Assembly (NCBI GenBank): GCA_007124395.1
Contig: SLFF01000387.1
Span: 1 to 11,249, forward strand
Origin: Thermomicrobiaceae bacterium
GTDB lineage: Bacteria > Chloroflexota > Chloroflexia > Thermomicrobiales > Thermomicrobiaceae
DNA length: 11,249 nucleotides
Reading direction: 5' to 3'
The translations under genes were made by a program, and so were the position numbers. The notes beneath the pieces were generated by a model, which was not told the origin of the DNA, made no database searches, and saw only the letters and a program-made list of their open reading frames with translations. Below are positions 1-7,041 of this stretch, piece by piece. Numbering within the stretch: the stretch's first letter is position 1; each line of letters begins with the position of its first letter.

Positions 1-1356
1 ATCGAGATCAAGAGTGGCGCAAAGAAGGACGGCACCATCACCGCCATCCGGGTACGGGGTGTCTTCGATTCCGGCGCCTATCCGGCCAGCCCGACGAACG
101 TAGCAACACTGATCTCCGGTGGCTACTACCGATGCGCCAACCTCGATCTCGAGGGCGTCGAAGTGATCACCAACAAGCCGGGCGTCGGCGCCTATCGCGC
201 TCCTGGCTCACCGCAGGCAACATTCGCAATTGATCAGAACATCGATGAGATGGCCCGGAAACTCGACTGGGATCCGCTGGAGTTCCGGATTCACAACATC
301 TCGGTTGAGGGTGACCCCCAGCCGAATGAAGAGCCATGGCCGGCAATCGGCGCCAAAGAGGTGCTGGAAGCCCTCCGCACCCACCCGCTCTACACCAACA
401 AGCCGACCGGCCCCGGTGAGGGCATCGGTATCGCGGTTGGTGGATGGCCCGGCGGTGTGGAACCGTGCGCAGCTCATCTCCGACTGAACACCGATGGCAC
501 CGTCAACCTCTCGCTTGGTTCGATGGACATCAGCGGCACGAACACCACGATGGCGATGATCGCCGCTGATACGTTCGGTGTCCCGATGGACCAGATTCGC
601 CTGACCACTGCTAACACGGACTCGGCACCATACGCCGGTATGAGTGGCGGCAGCAAGGTGACCTACACCATGGGCATTGCGGTGCAGGCCGCAGCTGAGG
701 AAGCCCGTCAACAGGTGATGGCAATCGCCTCGACCGAGCTCGAAGCGTCACCAGATGACCTCGAAATGATCGACGGCGTAGTTCAGGTGAAGGGGTCGCC
801 GGACAACTCGCTGACGCTGTCGCAGATCGCTACTATGAGCATGAGCTTTGGCGGCAAGTACATTCCGGTCTCCGGCAACGGCAAGTCGGCCGTTCAGGAC
901 AAGGCGCCTGGCTTCTCGGCTCAGCTGGCACACGTCCATGTGGACGAAGATACCGGCGAAGTCGAACTCAAGCACCTGGTCGTGGCGCAGGATGTCGGAA
1001 AGGCACTCAACCCGGCAATGGTCGAAGGTCAGATCATGGGTGGTGCCGTGCAGGGTGTCGGCTGGGGTCTCTATGAGGGACTGATCTACGACGACAACGG
1101 TCAGCCACTGAATCCGAATCTGATGGATTACACGCTGCCGAGGCTGGATCAGACGCCAACGCTGGAGATCATCCTGGTGGAGAAGACCTCCAAGGCTGGT
1201 CCATACGGCGCCAAGGGCGTCGGTGAGCCGCCAGTGGTTCCAACCGCCGCCGCGATTGCCAACGCAATCTCCGACGCCACTAACGGGGCACGCGTCTCCG
1301 AAATCCCGATGACCTCGCAGATTGTGCTCGAGGCTATTCGGAAGCGAGACAGCTAG
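1..1356 (+). CDS. Xanthine dehydrogenase family molybdopterin-binding subunit, 3' part (5' end outside window)
   Basis: The frame is open from base 1 and ends at TAG 1354-1356, leaving the last 451 residues of a protein that is usually about 750-800 residues. It is the Mo-cofactor-binding large subunit of a molybdenum hydroxylase (XDH/aldehyde oxidase/CoxL superfamily), which normally works with a FAD subunit and a 2Fe-2S subunit. Visible family signatures are GAYRAPG (residues 63-69 of the fragment), the loop GSMDISG (173-179), a GGAVQGVGWGLYEG segment and the C-terminal GVGEPP, whose Glu (fragment residue 409) matches the catalytic Glu of the family. The AYRAPG loop is unlike the AYRCSFR loop of true CO dehydrogenase CoxL, so CO oxidation is unlikely. 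The substrate cannot be told. Partner subunits are not downstream and would have to lie upstream. A strong terminator follows 25 bases after the stop. Confidence 0.93.
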   Translation: MEIKSGAKKDGTITAIRVRGVFDSGAYPASPTNVATLISGGYYRCANLDLEGVEVITNKPGVGAYRAPGSPQATFAIDQNIDEMARKLDWDPLEFRIHNISVEGDPQPNEEPWPAIGAKEVLEALRTHPLYTNKPTGPGEGIGIAVGGWPGGVEPCAAHLRLNTDGTVNLSLGSMDISGTNTTMAMIAADTFGVPMDQIRLTTANTDSAPYAGMSGGSKVTYTMGIAVQAAAEEARQQVMAIASTELEASPDDLEMIDGVVQVKGSPDNSLTLSQIATMSMSFGGKYIPVSGNGKSAVQDKAPGFSAQLAHVHVDEDTGEVELKHLVVAQDVGKALNPAMVEGQIMGGAVQGVGWGLYEGLIYDDNGQPLNPNLMDYTLPRLDQTPTLEIILVEKTSKAGPYGAKGVGEPPVVPTAAAIANAISDATNGARVSEIPMTSQIVLEAIRKRDS

Positions 1357-1381
1357 CCCGAACGACGAGAAAACTGGTACG

Positions 1382-1417
1382 CGGGGAAGAGCAACGCGCT
1401 CTTCCCCGTTTGTTTTG
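1382..1417 (+). terminator. Rho-independent terminator after the molybdenum hydroxylase gene
   Basis: A perfect 11-bp stem (1382-1392 with 1398-1408) closes a 5-base loop, AACGC. It is followed directly by TTTGTTTTG. It separates the hydroxylase operon from the DinB-like gene downstream. Confidence 0.9.
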
Positions 1418-1442
1418 TCATAACGTGACGAGGGGGCACAGG

Positions 1443-1961
1443 ATGACCGATTCTTTTCCCCAGCCGGAACGACAGGAAGACGTGCTGGCCAACATTCGTG
1501 ATGCGCGGGCCGAGCTGGAAGCATCGTTTGCCGGACTCCCGGAAGCGGTGCTCGATGGGCCGACAACTGAGGGAGGCTGGACCATTAAGGACCATCTGTC
1601 TCACATCGCCGAATGGCAGCGCCGGGCGCTGGCGGTACTCGACGGAAAACATATGTGTGAAGGGTTCCGGATAGACCAGGAAACGTTCGAGAGTTTCGAG
1701 GATGTCCACGCGCTGAATGCCTATCTCTATCAGCGCAACCGTGATCGATCGCTGGCTGATGTGATCGAGGACTTCCGGGCCACGCACGAGATCGTTGAAT
1801 CCCGGGTGACCGCGATGAGTGATGAAGATCTCCAGAGCGAACTCACCGCACCCGGGCCGGTCGCCGCCCGATTTCCGAGGGCTGTCGATCTGGTGAACTT
1901 CAACATCGCCCGGCATGATCGCTCCCACATCGGAGATATTCAGCAGCTGGCCGGTCTCTGA
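1443..1961 (+). CDS. DinB-fold (DinB_2/DUF664-like) four-helix protein, copy 1
   Basis: This is a 172-residue soluble helical protein. The ATG at 1443 is chosen because GAGGGGG (1430-1436) lies 6 bases upstream; the longer TTG-initiated frame would begin inside the T-tract of the preceding terminator. Residues 45-58 (GWTIKDHLSHIAEW) match the helix-2 signature of DinB-like proteins, giving candidate metal ligands His51 and His54. The C-terminal HDRSH (158-162) supplies the HxxxH pair of the usual three-His metal site. Family members are metal-binding proteins, some of them thiol-dependent transferases or isomerases and others stress-associated with no known reaction; the substrate here cannot be deduced. 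The next gene is a clear paralogue of the same length. No signal peptide or membrane span is seen. Confidence 0.85.
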   Translation: MTDSFPQPERQEDVLANIRDARAELEASFAGLPEAVLDGPTTEGGWTIKDHLSHIAEWQRRALAVLDGKHMCEGFRIDQETFESFEDVHALNAYLYQRNRDRSLADVIEDFRATHEIVESRVTAMSDEDLQSELTAPGPVAARFPRAVDLVNFNIARHDRSHIGDIQQLAGL

Positions 1962-2013
1962 CCGAATCCGTAAGCCAATCTGCTCATAACGATCCGGGGC
2001 GTGACAGCGCCGG

Positions 2014-2019
2014 TACAAT
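2014..2019 (+). promoter_or_regulatory. Possible -10 box for the second DinB-like gene
   Basis: TACAAT is one mismatch from TATAAT and lies in the 154-base gap between the two DinB-like genes. It would start a leader of about 90 bases. No convincing -35 box is found 16-18 bases upstream, so the call is weak. Confidence 0.25.
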
Positions 2020-2115
2020 GAGCATCGAATCGACAGTGGCAGGCATCGTGCTCCGAGTTCCACTGGACCGCCGAGTCCCGAGATTGATTTCAACAGGGTC
2101 GCAGGAGAGGGCTGG

Positions 2116-2634
2116 ATGAACGAATACGACGACATGTCAACGGGCGCCGAAGAGGTGCTGGAAGATGTTCACGCTGCTCGAGCCGAGATCGAGGCGATTA
2201 TCGAGGAGTTGTCACCGGAACAGATGACCCAGGCCACTGACGAAGGTGGGTGGGCCATCAAGGATCATCTTATCCACATTGCCGAGTGGCAGAATCGCGC
2301 CATCGGTATCTTTGAGAACCGGACGTCATGGGAATCGCTGGAGATCGACGAAGAGACCTATCGCTCGAGCGATATCGACAGCATCAATGACATTATCTTC
2401 AAGCGGCATCAGAACCGCGATCTGAAGAGCGTCCTGACCGAGTTCCGCAAGAGCCAGGAGCGAGTGGTCCTGACACTGGAACAGTTGAATGAGGACGATC
2501 TCGAACGCCCGACGCCGGCCCACATCCGGGATGAATACCCGCGCGTGATCGACCTGATCGAGGCGAACTTTGCCGGACACGATCGGGACCATGTGGAGGA
2601 CATTCGCCAGCTGGCCAACGAGCCACTGGACTAA
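2116..2634 (+). CDS. DinB-fold (DinB_2/DUF664-like) four-helix protein, copy 2
   Basis: This 172-residue protein is a paralogue of the preceding gene. The start ATG 2116 has AGGAGAGG (2103-2110) 5 bases upstream. The helix-2 signature is nearly identical in both copies (GWAIKDHLIHIAEW, residues 45-58; His51 and His54), and the C-terminal HDRDH (155-159) keeps the HxxxH metal pair. The middle of the protein and the loop before the last helix differ clearly from copy 1, so the duplication is old, not recent. It is more acidic than copy 1. The gap of 154 bases and the terminator after this gene suggest it may be transcribed separately from, or as the end of, a two-gene unit. The reaction is unknown; a metal-dependent transferase, isomerase or stress role is what the family allows. 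Confidence 0.85.
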   Translation: MNEYDDMSTGAEEVLEDVHAARAEIEAIIEELSPEQMTQATDEGGWAIKDHLIHIAEWQNRAIGIFENRTSWESLEIDEETYRSSDIDSINDIIFKRHQNRDLKSVLTEFRKSQERVVLTLEQLNEDDLERPTPAHIRDEYPRVIDLIEANFAGHDRDHVEDIRQLANEPLD

Positions 2635-2647
2635 TTCGATTCCTCGG

Positions 2648-2687
2648 AGAACGGCAGGGGATGCACTCCTCTGCCGTTCTTCTTTTC
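2648..2687 (+). terminator. Rho-independent terminator after the second DinB-like gene
   Basis: A 14-bp stem containing one G-T pair (2648-2661 with 2667-2680) closes the loop TGCAC. It is followed by TCTTTTC. It begins 14 bases after the stop codon. Confidence 0.88.
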
Positions 2688-2836
2688 AAGGCTCTCCCAG
2701 AAGAATCTCTCCGCGTTTCGAGACCATCGAGCGAAGCGCTCTGCCAGAATCGATCTGATCACCACGGCGCTGAAATCATCCTGAAGGCTCCCTGTCGAGA
2801 AAACCTGCAACAAGCCCACTTCCCACCAGATGGCCG

Positions 2837-2842
2837 TATACT
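2837..2842 (+). promoter_or_regulatory. Likely -10 box for the ThDP-enzyme gene
   Basis: TATACT is one mismatch from TATAAT and would place the transcript start near 2849, giving a leader of about 36 bases before the ATG at 2885. No good -35 is present at 16-18 bases, so activation or an alternative sigma factor is possible. The gap 2635-2884 otherwise holds only the terminator above and a minor 5-bp hairpin at 2729-2741. Confidence 0.4.
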
Positions 2843-2867
2843 GGATTGCGCAACCACTCGTTAGTGC

Positions 2868-2875
2868 AGGGAGGG
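2868..2875 (+). promoter_or_regulatory. Ribosome binding site that fixes the ThDP-enzyme start
   Basis: AGGGAGGG ends 9 bases before ATG 2885. The in-frame ATG at 2846 lies upstream of this site and at the edge of the predicted -10 box, so 2885 is the better start. Confidence 0.75.
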
Positions 2876-2884
2876 CAACCAGCT

Positions 2885-4573
2885 ATGCGCCAGTCGCCAG
2901 CGGCAATCACCATCGACTGTCTCCGACAGCAGGGGGTTTCGACAATCTTCGGACTCGATGGGGATCACGTCATCTATCTCTATGATGCCCTCTCAGATGC
3001 ACCAGACATCGACGTCGTTACCGTGATGCACGAGAACAACGCAGCAATCGCTGCCGAACTCTACGGGCGAGTAACCGGCAGACCGGGTGTGGTGATGCTG
3101 ACGGCGGGACCTGGCGCAACCAACAGCCTCTCCGGAATCGCCGGTGCCTATGCAGCGGGCGTGCCGATCGTCCACATCACTGGAGGTGTCGCCCAGGACG
3201 CACCAAAAGAGGCATTCCACGGGGTAGACGATCCAGACTTCCTGCAACGAGTTTTTGAACCGGTCACCAAGTGGTCGGTACGGATCGAAGATGCCAACGA
3301 GATTCCCACGATGATCGCGCTGGGGTTCGACATCGCCACCAGAGGCAGGCCCGGGCCGGTACATCTGGAGATCGCGGTCAGCGCCCTGACCATGGACCCG
3401 ATCGAAGCTCCAGCCGTCGACACCTCACAACTCGCTTCGGAGGAAATGACTGTCGACACAACCGGAGTGATGAAACGGATCGATGCAGCAAAGCAGATCA
3501 CCATTGTCGCCGGCAAGAACGCATTCTGGCCCGAAGTCAGCCAGTCGCTGGTAGCGCTCACGGAACATCTTCAGGCACCCGTGCTCCACGTCTGGGACTC
3601 GCATGGCGCAATGCCCACCGTGCATCCACTATCACTCGGTCTCTGGCGTGAGGGGAACAGCAACGAATTCGTGGAGCGAACATTTGATGAATCCGATCTG
3701 GTGCTGGGTATCGGTGTCCGGGCTGGAACGGAATCGGAGATCGGACTCAGCAAGCGCCTCGGAGAGCGCTTCGTAACAATCGACGCCGTCGACAATCCTG
3801 ATGTTGATCAACATATCAACGTGTTGTCGATCAATGCATTATCCAGCACGTTGGACCAGATCATCGAGTCGACCCGGGAGCGGGAAACGAACCCGGAGAT
3901 CATCGATCGGTGCGAAGAAGCCAGGCAAACATTCCAGACCGGCCTGGCGGTCGAGATCGAGCGCTATCAGGACGATCGCCCCTGGCCGATTTCGCTCGCG
4001 CTGGAGAGCCTCGACCGGAAGATCGATCCGGACACGATCGTGGTCAGCGACGTCAGCAACGTGAAGATCTGGGCGCCAGTTCAACTGCGGACCTTCAATT
4101 CGTTGACGCATCTGCAGTCCGGAAGCTGGGGCGCGATGGGCTATGTGGTACCCGGTGTCCTCGGTGCCGCACTGGCCCGGCCAGATCGCAAGATCGTCGG
4201 CATCGTTGGAGATGCCTCATTCCTGATGGGATCCAACGATTTTGGAACGATCTGCGCGCTCGGGCTGCCCGTGGTCATCGCCGTTCATGCCGACCAGCAG
4301 ATCGGGATGATCTACTACTCGCTGAAGCAGGCGTTCGGGCGTACCTACAAGACCGATGTTCCGCCAGTCGATTTCATCAAATACGCCGAAGCGTTCGGGG
4401 CAACAGCAATTCGGGTGAGCGAGCCGGAAGAGATCGACGACGCCTGGGACCGGGCACTCAGCGCCACAGGTCCGGTGCTGATCGAATTCCGGGCCGGGCA
4501 CGACTTCCCACGGCCGTATCCGATCCAGCGGATTATCGAACAGGGACGTGAGCGCCTTCAGGCGAAGACTTAG
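2885..4573 (+). CDS. Thiamine-diphosphate-dependent enzyme, acetolactate synthase-like superfamily
   Basis: A 562-residue cytoplasmic protein with the three-domain layout of acetolactate synthase, glyoxylate carboligase and oxalyl-CoA decarboxylase relatives. The N-terminal Pyr domain (about 1-170) has MHENNAA, in which Glu50 is the expected cofactor-activating Glu, followed by the typical segment TAGPGATNSLSGIAGAY. The central domain (about 190-330) has a Rossmann-like pattern, and the C-terminal PP domain (about 360-550) carries the ThDP/Mg motif. That motif is atypical: GDA (442-444) replaces GDG, and Ala469-Asp470 stand where the Asn-Asn pair is usual. Asp443 and Asp470 could still bind the metal. 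There is no adjacent small regulatory subunit or branched-chain amino acid gene, so biosynthetic IlvB is unlikely. The substrate is unknown. It appears to be monocistronic and meets the minus-strand genes tail to tail. Confidence 0.88.
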   Translation: MRQSPAAITIDCLRQQGVSTIFGLDGDHVIYLYDALSDAPDIDVVTVMHENNAAIAAELYGRVTGRPGVVMLTAGPGATNSLSGIAGAYAAGVPIVHITGGVAQDAPKEAFHGVDDPDFLQRVFEPVTKWSVRIEDANEIPTMIALGFDIATRGRPGPVHLEIAVSALTMDPIEAPAVDTSQLASEEMTVDTTGVMKRIDAAKQITIVAGKNAFWPEVSQSLVALTEHLQAPVLHVWDSHGAMPTVHPLSLGLWREGNSNEFVERTFDESDLVLGIGVRAGTESEIGLSKRLGERFVTIDAVDNPDVDQHINVLSINALSSTLDQIIESTRERETNPEIIDRCEEARQTFQTGLAVEIERYQDDRPWPISLALESLDRKIDPDTIVVSDVSNVKIWAPVQLRTFNSLTHLQSGSWGAMGYVVPGVLGAALARPDRKIVGIVGDASFLMGSNDFGTICALGLPVVIAVHADQQIGMIYYSLKQAFGRTYKTDVPPVDFIKYAEAFGATAIRVSEPEEIDDAWDRALSATGPVLIEFRAGHDFPRPYPIQRIIEQGRERLQAKT

Positions 4574-4602
4574 TACCCGTCCCTGGACCGATTCTCATTG
4601 GC

Positions 4603-4664
4603 GTCGACCGGTAGACCGGCGACCTCCGTGTCGCCCCGTCCCGCGAACCGGCCCTGTGGGGCGA
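4603..4664. other. GC-rich inverted repeats between convergent genes
   Basis: Two short hairpins lie between the convergent ThDP and small-membrane-protein genes. The first pairs 4603-4611 with 4616-4623 (8 bp with one bulged A, loop TAGA). The second pairs TCGCCCC 4631-4637 with GGGGCGA 4658-4664. Neither is followed by a T-tract on either strand. They may slow polymerase from both sides, but they are not classic terminators. Confidence 0.3.
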
Positions 4665-4709
4665 GGGGTAGGCTATGGTGCCTGGACGGAAGTGGATTGC
4701 AAGCGGGAG

Positions 4710-4961
4710 TCAGGCAGCTGGCGAAAAACCGAGTCTGTGGAACGTAGGCTCCACGTCCGACATCGGGGTGTGCAGGATCATCGGGGATGAGGCGGTAGAC
4801 GGCTGCTCGATCATCGATTCCGGACGGGGATTCTCACGCTGCTGCTCCATGCTGGACAGGTGCTGGGCGCGCAACAGCAGGATGTAGAAGATCAGTGACA
4901 TTGCCGCAACAACGAGCACGATCATCAGAATCCAACCACTCAGATCTCCACGGCGACGCAC
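4710..4961 (-). CDS. Small single-span membrane protein (hypothetical)
   Basis: An 83-residue frame, with GTG 4961-4959 taken as start because GGAG (4973-4970) lies 8 bases upstream; a TTG at 4979 would extend it by six residues but has no ribosome site. A short basic N-terminus (MRRRGDLSG) precedes one strong hydrophobic segment (about 10-30), then a polar, Gln/Pro/Ser-rich tail, so an N-in, C-out topology is expected. It begins 58 bases after the stop of the COX15-CtaB fusion on the same strand and is probably cotranscribed with it. That position, and the many small accessory membrane proteins in oxidase assembly clusters, make a respiratory accessory role conceivable, but nothing in the sequence proves function. 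I do not recognise the family. The tail is low-complexity, so the gene could also be spurious. Confidence 0.5.
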   Translation of the reverse strand: MRRRGDLSGWILMIVLVVAAMSLIFYILLLRAQHLSSMEQQRENPRPESMIEQPSTASSPMILHTPMSDVEPTFHRLGFSPAA

Positions 4962-5019
4962 AGTAAGAACTCCGATCAACCAGTCAGTCTCGCCGGCACC
5001 TTGCGTGATTCAACCACGC

Positions 5020-6849
5020 CTAGCCGAACCAGACCATCCGGTCGATAACCATCGCCAGGAATATGAAGGCGAGATAGTACAGCGAAAAGAAGAACACGCG
5101 CCGGGCTGCCGCGTCGGACGGATTGGACGAGAGTTGCCAGGCTCGGAGCAGGAAGATTCCGCCCAGCAGCACGGCAGAGGCCAGATAGAACAGACCCATG
5201 AACTGCAGCGCAAACGGGAAGAGGCTGACGATGAACAGCATCACCGTATAGAGCAGGATATGCCGCCGGGTTTCCGCGTCACCGTAGATCTCCGGGAACA
5301 TCGGCACTTTAGCTTTTTCGTAGTCGCCCCGCTTGAAGAGCGCCAGCGCCCAGAAGTGCGGTGGCGTCCAGTAGAAGATCACCGCGAAAAGAATCAGCGC
5401 CGGGACACCGATCGAGTTGGTGACTGCAGCCCAGCCGATCATTGGCGGAACCGCACCTGCCGCCCCACCGATGACGATGTTCTGCGGCGTCGCTCGTTTC
5501 AGGTACTTGGTGTACATCACCACATAGGCGAGGTTGCCGGAGAGCGCCAGGATCGCGGTCAGCGGGTTCACGAAGACCACCAGAATGTAGATCGCCAGCA
5601 CACTCATCGTGATCCCAAAGATCACCACCTGCACCGGAGCAACCCTTCCGGCCGGAAGCGGTCGCTTACTGGTCCTGGACATCAGGCCATCAATATCGCG
5701 ATCGATGTAGTGGTTCAGCGCGCTGGCACCACCAGCCGACATCCCACCACCGACCATCGTCCAGAAGATGAGGTCGATCGACGGCCAGCCCGCGGCAGCG
5801 ATCAGCATTCCACCCAGAGTGGTAATCAGCAGGAGAACCATGATTCGTGGCTTGGTAAACTCGACATAATCCGCCCATGTTTCGCGGAACGGTCTCACGG
5901 CAGGGGCGTGGTCCGCCGTCCCGAACGGCAGGCTCATCGGCACCATCCGATCGAGCACTGTGGCCCCGATCAGCAGTCCCCAGATAACGCCAGCAACGCC
6001 GAGATGCGCCGCACTGGCGATCGGGTTCTGATCCGACCAGACGGTGGCAGCACCGATAAAGATCTGGGCAGCAATCAGCACCGCGGCGGCATTGATCAAT
6101 CCGCGAACTGCCGCCATACCGGGGTAAAACCGCCGGGCGAGCGTCGCGGCAACCAGGATTCCAATCGTGGCAAACAGGGCAACCCAGCGATGGGACAGAT
6201 GCAGATCAGTAGCGGTAAACCCGCTGGGGAAGAGCTGTCCATCGCAGAGCGGCCAGCCGCTGCATGCACCGGAAGCCGCATCACTGGTGGCAATCGCACC
6301 ACCGGCGATGATCAACCCGAGCACGGCAACAGCCGATCCACCGGTAATCCAGCCGAACTGCGTGAACCCGCTTGTCGGCTTGAGTTCGACCTGATTGACT
6401 CGCAAAATCGCCAGAATCGAGGTAATGACCAGAATTGCCAGCAGGATCTGCATCGAACCAATTCGGCTCAGCGTCAGATCGAGCGAGGTGCCGCTGAAGG
6501 TCAGCCCAGCGATGACACCCATGACGAGCGCAGCGATGACAGGCAATACGACGTAGGCCCGGGACAGCTGACGAATCGACCAGCCGTGATAAATCAAGAG
6601 TGCCAGAGCAACGGTGAGGCCGGTCAGCGTGCCGCGGAGACCGAACTCGACTGCCGCCGTCCATGACCAGAGCGAAGCAGGCTCCGACGCACAGAGATAC
6701 CAGTCTGCGGTGCAGCCGAGGCCCGTGCCGGCAATCCGGACTATGCCCTCGAGCAGCACAAGCAGAAACGCCAGCACCGTCGCGGTCATCGCAACGGTCT
6801 GGTAGCGCTTCAAAGAAGATTCAGTATTCGGCTGGTCCGGTGCAGTCAT
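5020..6849 (-). CDS. ctaA-ctaB: Fused heme A synthase (COX15/CtaA) - protoheme IX farnesyltransferase (CtaB)
   Basis: A 609-residue polytopic membrane protein joining two successive heme a biosynthesis steps. Residues about 15-305 form the eight-helix COX15/CtaA domain (heme o to heme a), with Cys pairs C46/C53 and C196/C202. Residues about 321-609 form the CtaB/CyoE prenyltransferase (heme b to heme o), with the Asp-rich site N379-xxx-D383-xxx-D387, the YTKYLKRATPQN segment and YWTPPHFWALA. In the COX15 C-half, His220 (in LSHRW) and His282 (in AAHLG) match the B. subtilis CtaA ligands H216 and H278. In the N-half the equivalents of H60 and H123 appear as Leu71 and Arg129, while the Glu matching E57 remains (E68). 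ATG 6849 has a modest GGTGGG site upstream. Oxidase structural genes are absent from the window. Fusions of these domains are known in other phyla (Thermus, for example). Confidence 0.93.
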   Translation of the reverse strand: MTAPDQPNTESSLKRYQTVAMTATVLAFLLVLLEGIVRIAGTGLGCTADWYLCASEPASLWSWTAAVEFGLRGTLTGLTVALALLIYHGWSIRQLSRAYVVLPVIAALVMGVIAGLTFSGTSLDLTLSRIGSMQILLAILVITSILAILRVNQVELKPTSGFTQFGWITGGSAVAVLGLIIAGGAIATSDAASGACSGWPLCDGQLFPSGFTATDLHLSHRWVALFATIGILVAATLARRFYPGMAAVRGLINAAAVLIAAQIFIGAATVWSDQNPIASAAHLGVAGVIWGLLIGATVLDRMVPMSLPFGTADHAPAVRPFRETWADYVEFTKPRIMVLLLITTLGGMLIAAAGWPSIDLIFWTMVGGGMSAGGASALNHYIDRDIDGLMSRTSKRPLPAGRVAPVQVVIFGITMSVLAIYILVVFVNPLTAILALSGNLAYVVMYTKYLKRATPQNIVIGGAAGAVPPMIGWAAVTNSIGVPALILFAVIFYWTPPHFWALALFKRGDYEKAKVPMFPEIYGDAETRRHILLYTVMLFIVSLFPFALQFMGLFYLASAVLLGGIFLLRAWQLSSNPSDAAARRVFFFSLYYLAFIFLAMVIDRMVWFG

Positions 6850-6884
6850 GGTTTTCGCCCACCGTGTCGCGCAGTGGATACCTT

Positions 6885-6911
6885 CTGGCGTTGCTCAGTG
6901 AACAACGCCAG
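6885..6911. repeat. Perfect 9-bp inverted repeat in the leader of the COX15-CtaB gene
   Basis: CTGGCGTTG (6885-6893) and CAACGCCAG (6903-6911) are perfect reverse complements around a 9-base spacer. The repeat lies 36 bases upstream of the start codon, next to the predicted transcript start. No T-tract follows on either strand, so an operator or leader RNA stem is more likely than a terminator. Confidence 0.6.
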
Positions 6912-6921
6912 TTCAGGTGCA

Positions 6922-6950
6922 ATGATACAGAAGGGTAGTCGCCGCAGGAA
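6922..6950 (-). promoter_or_regulatory. Possible promoter of the COX15-CtaB fusion
   Basis: Read on the minus strand, TTCCTG (6950-6945), a 17-base spacer and TATCAT (6927-6922) resemble a -35/-10 pair. The -10 is one mismatch from consensus and the -35 is poor. The 192-base gap 6850-7041 holds no gene; besides this site and the inverted repeat at 6885-6911 nothing else stands out in it. Confidence 0.3.
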
Positions 6951-7041
6951 TGTCAGTTCCGTTACAGATTATTCAGGAATTCCCCGATAGATCTGATCAC
7001 GGGCTTACACCTGCGTTACGGACAATCCGATCAGACGTCGC

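Noticed and set aside
1..1356. Carbon monoxide dehydrogenase large subunit (CoxL)
   Set aside because: The active-site loop reads GAYRAPG and not the AYRCSFR of form I CoxL, so only the broader family is claimed.
1410..1442. TTG start at 1410 for the first DinB-like protein
   Set aside because: It falls in the T-tract of the upstream terminator. The ATG at 1443 has a proper ribosome site.
748..2135. Minus-strand open frames opposite the hydroxylase and first DinB-like gene
   Set aside because: They overlap well-supported genes, run through the strong terminator at 1382-1417 and show no family motif.
2846..2884. ATG at 2846 as start of the ThDP enzyme
   Set aside because: It lies just after the predicted -10 box and upstream of the only good ribosome site; homology begins after 2885.
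4675..4887. Plus-strand 70-codon frame beginning at ATG 4675
   Set aside because: It has no ribosome site or domain and opposes the better-supported minus-strand small membrane protein.
5005..6666. A 553-codon open frame on the plus strand opposite the COX15-CtaB gene
   Set aside because: It is extremely polar, rich in Arg, Gln, Asp and His, and has no recognisable domain. That is the expected antisense shadow of a hydrophobic GC-rich gene with strong codon bias.
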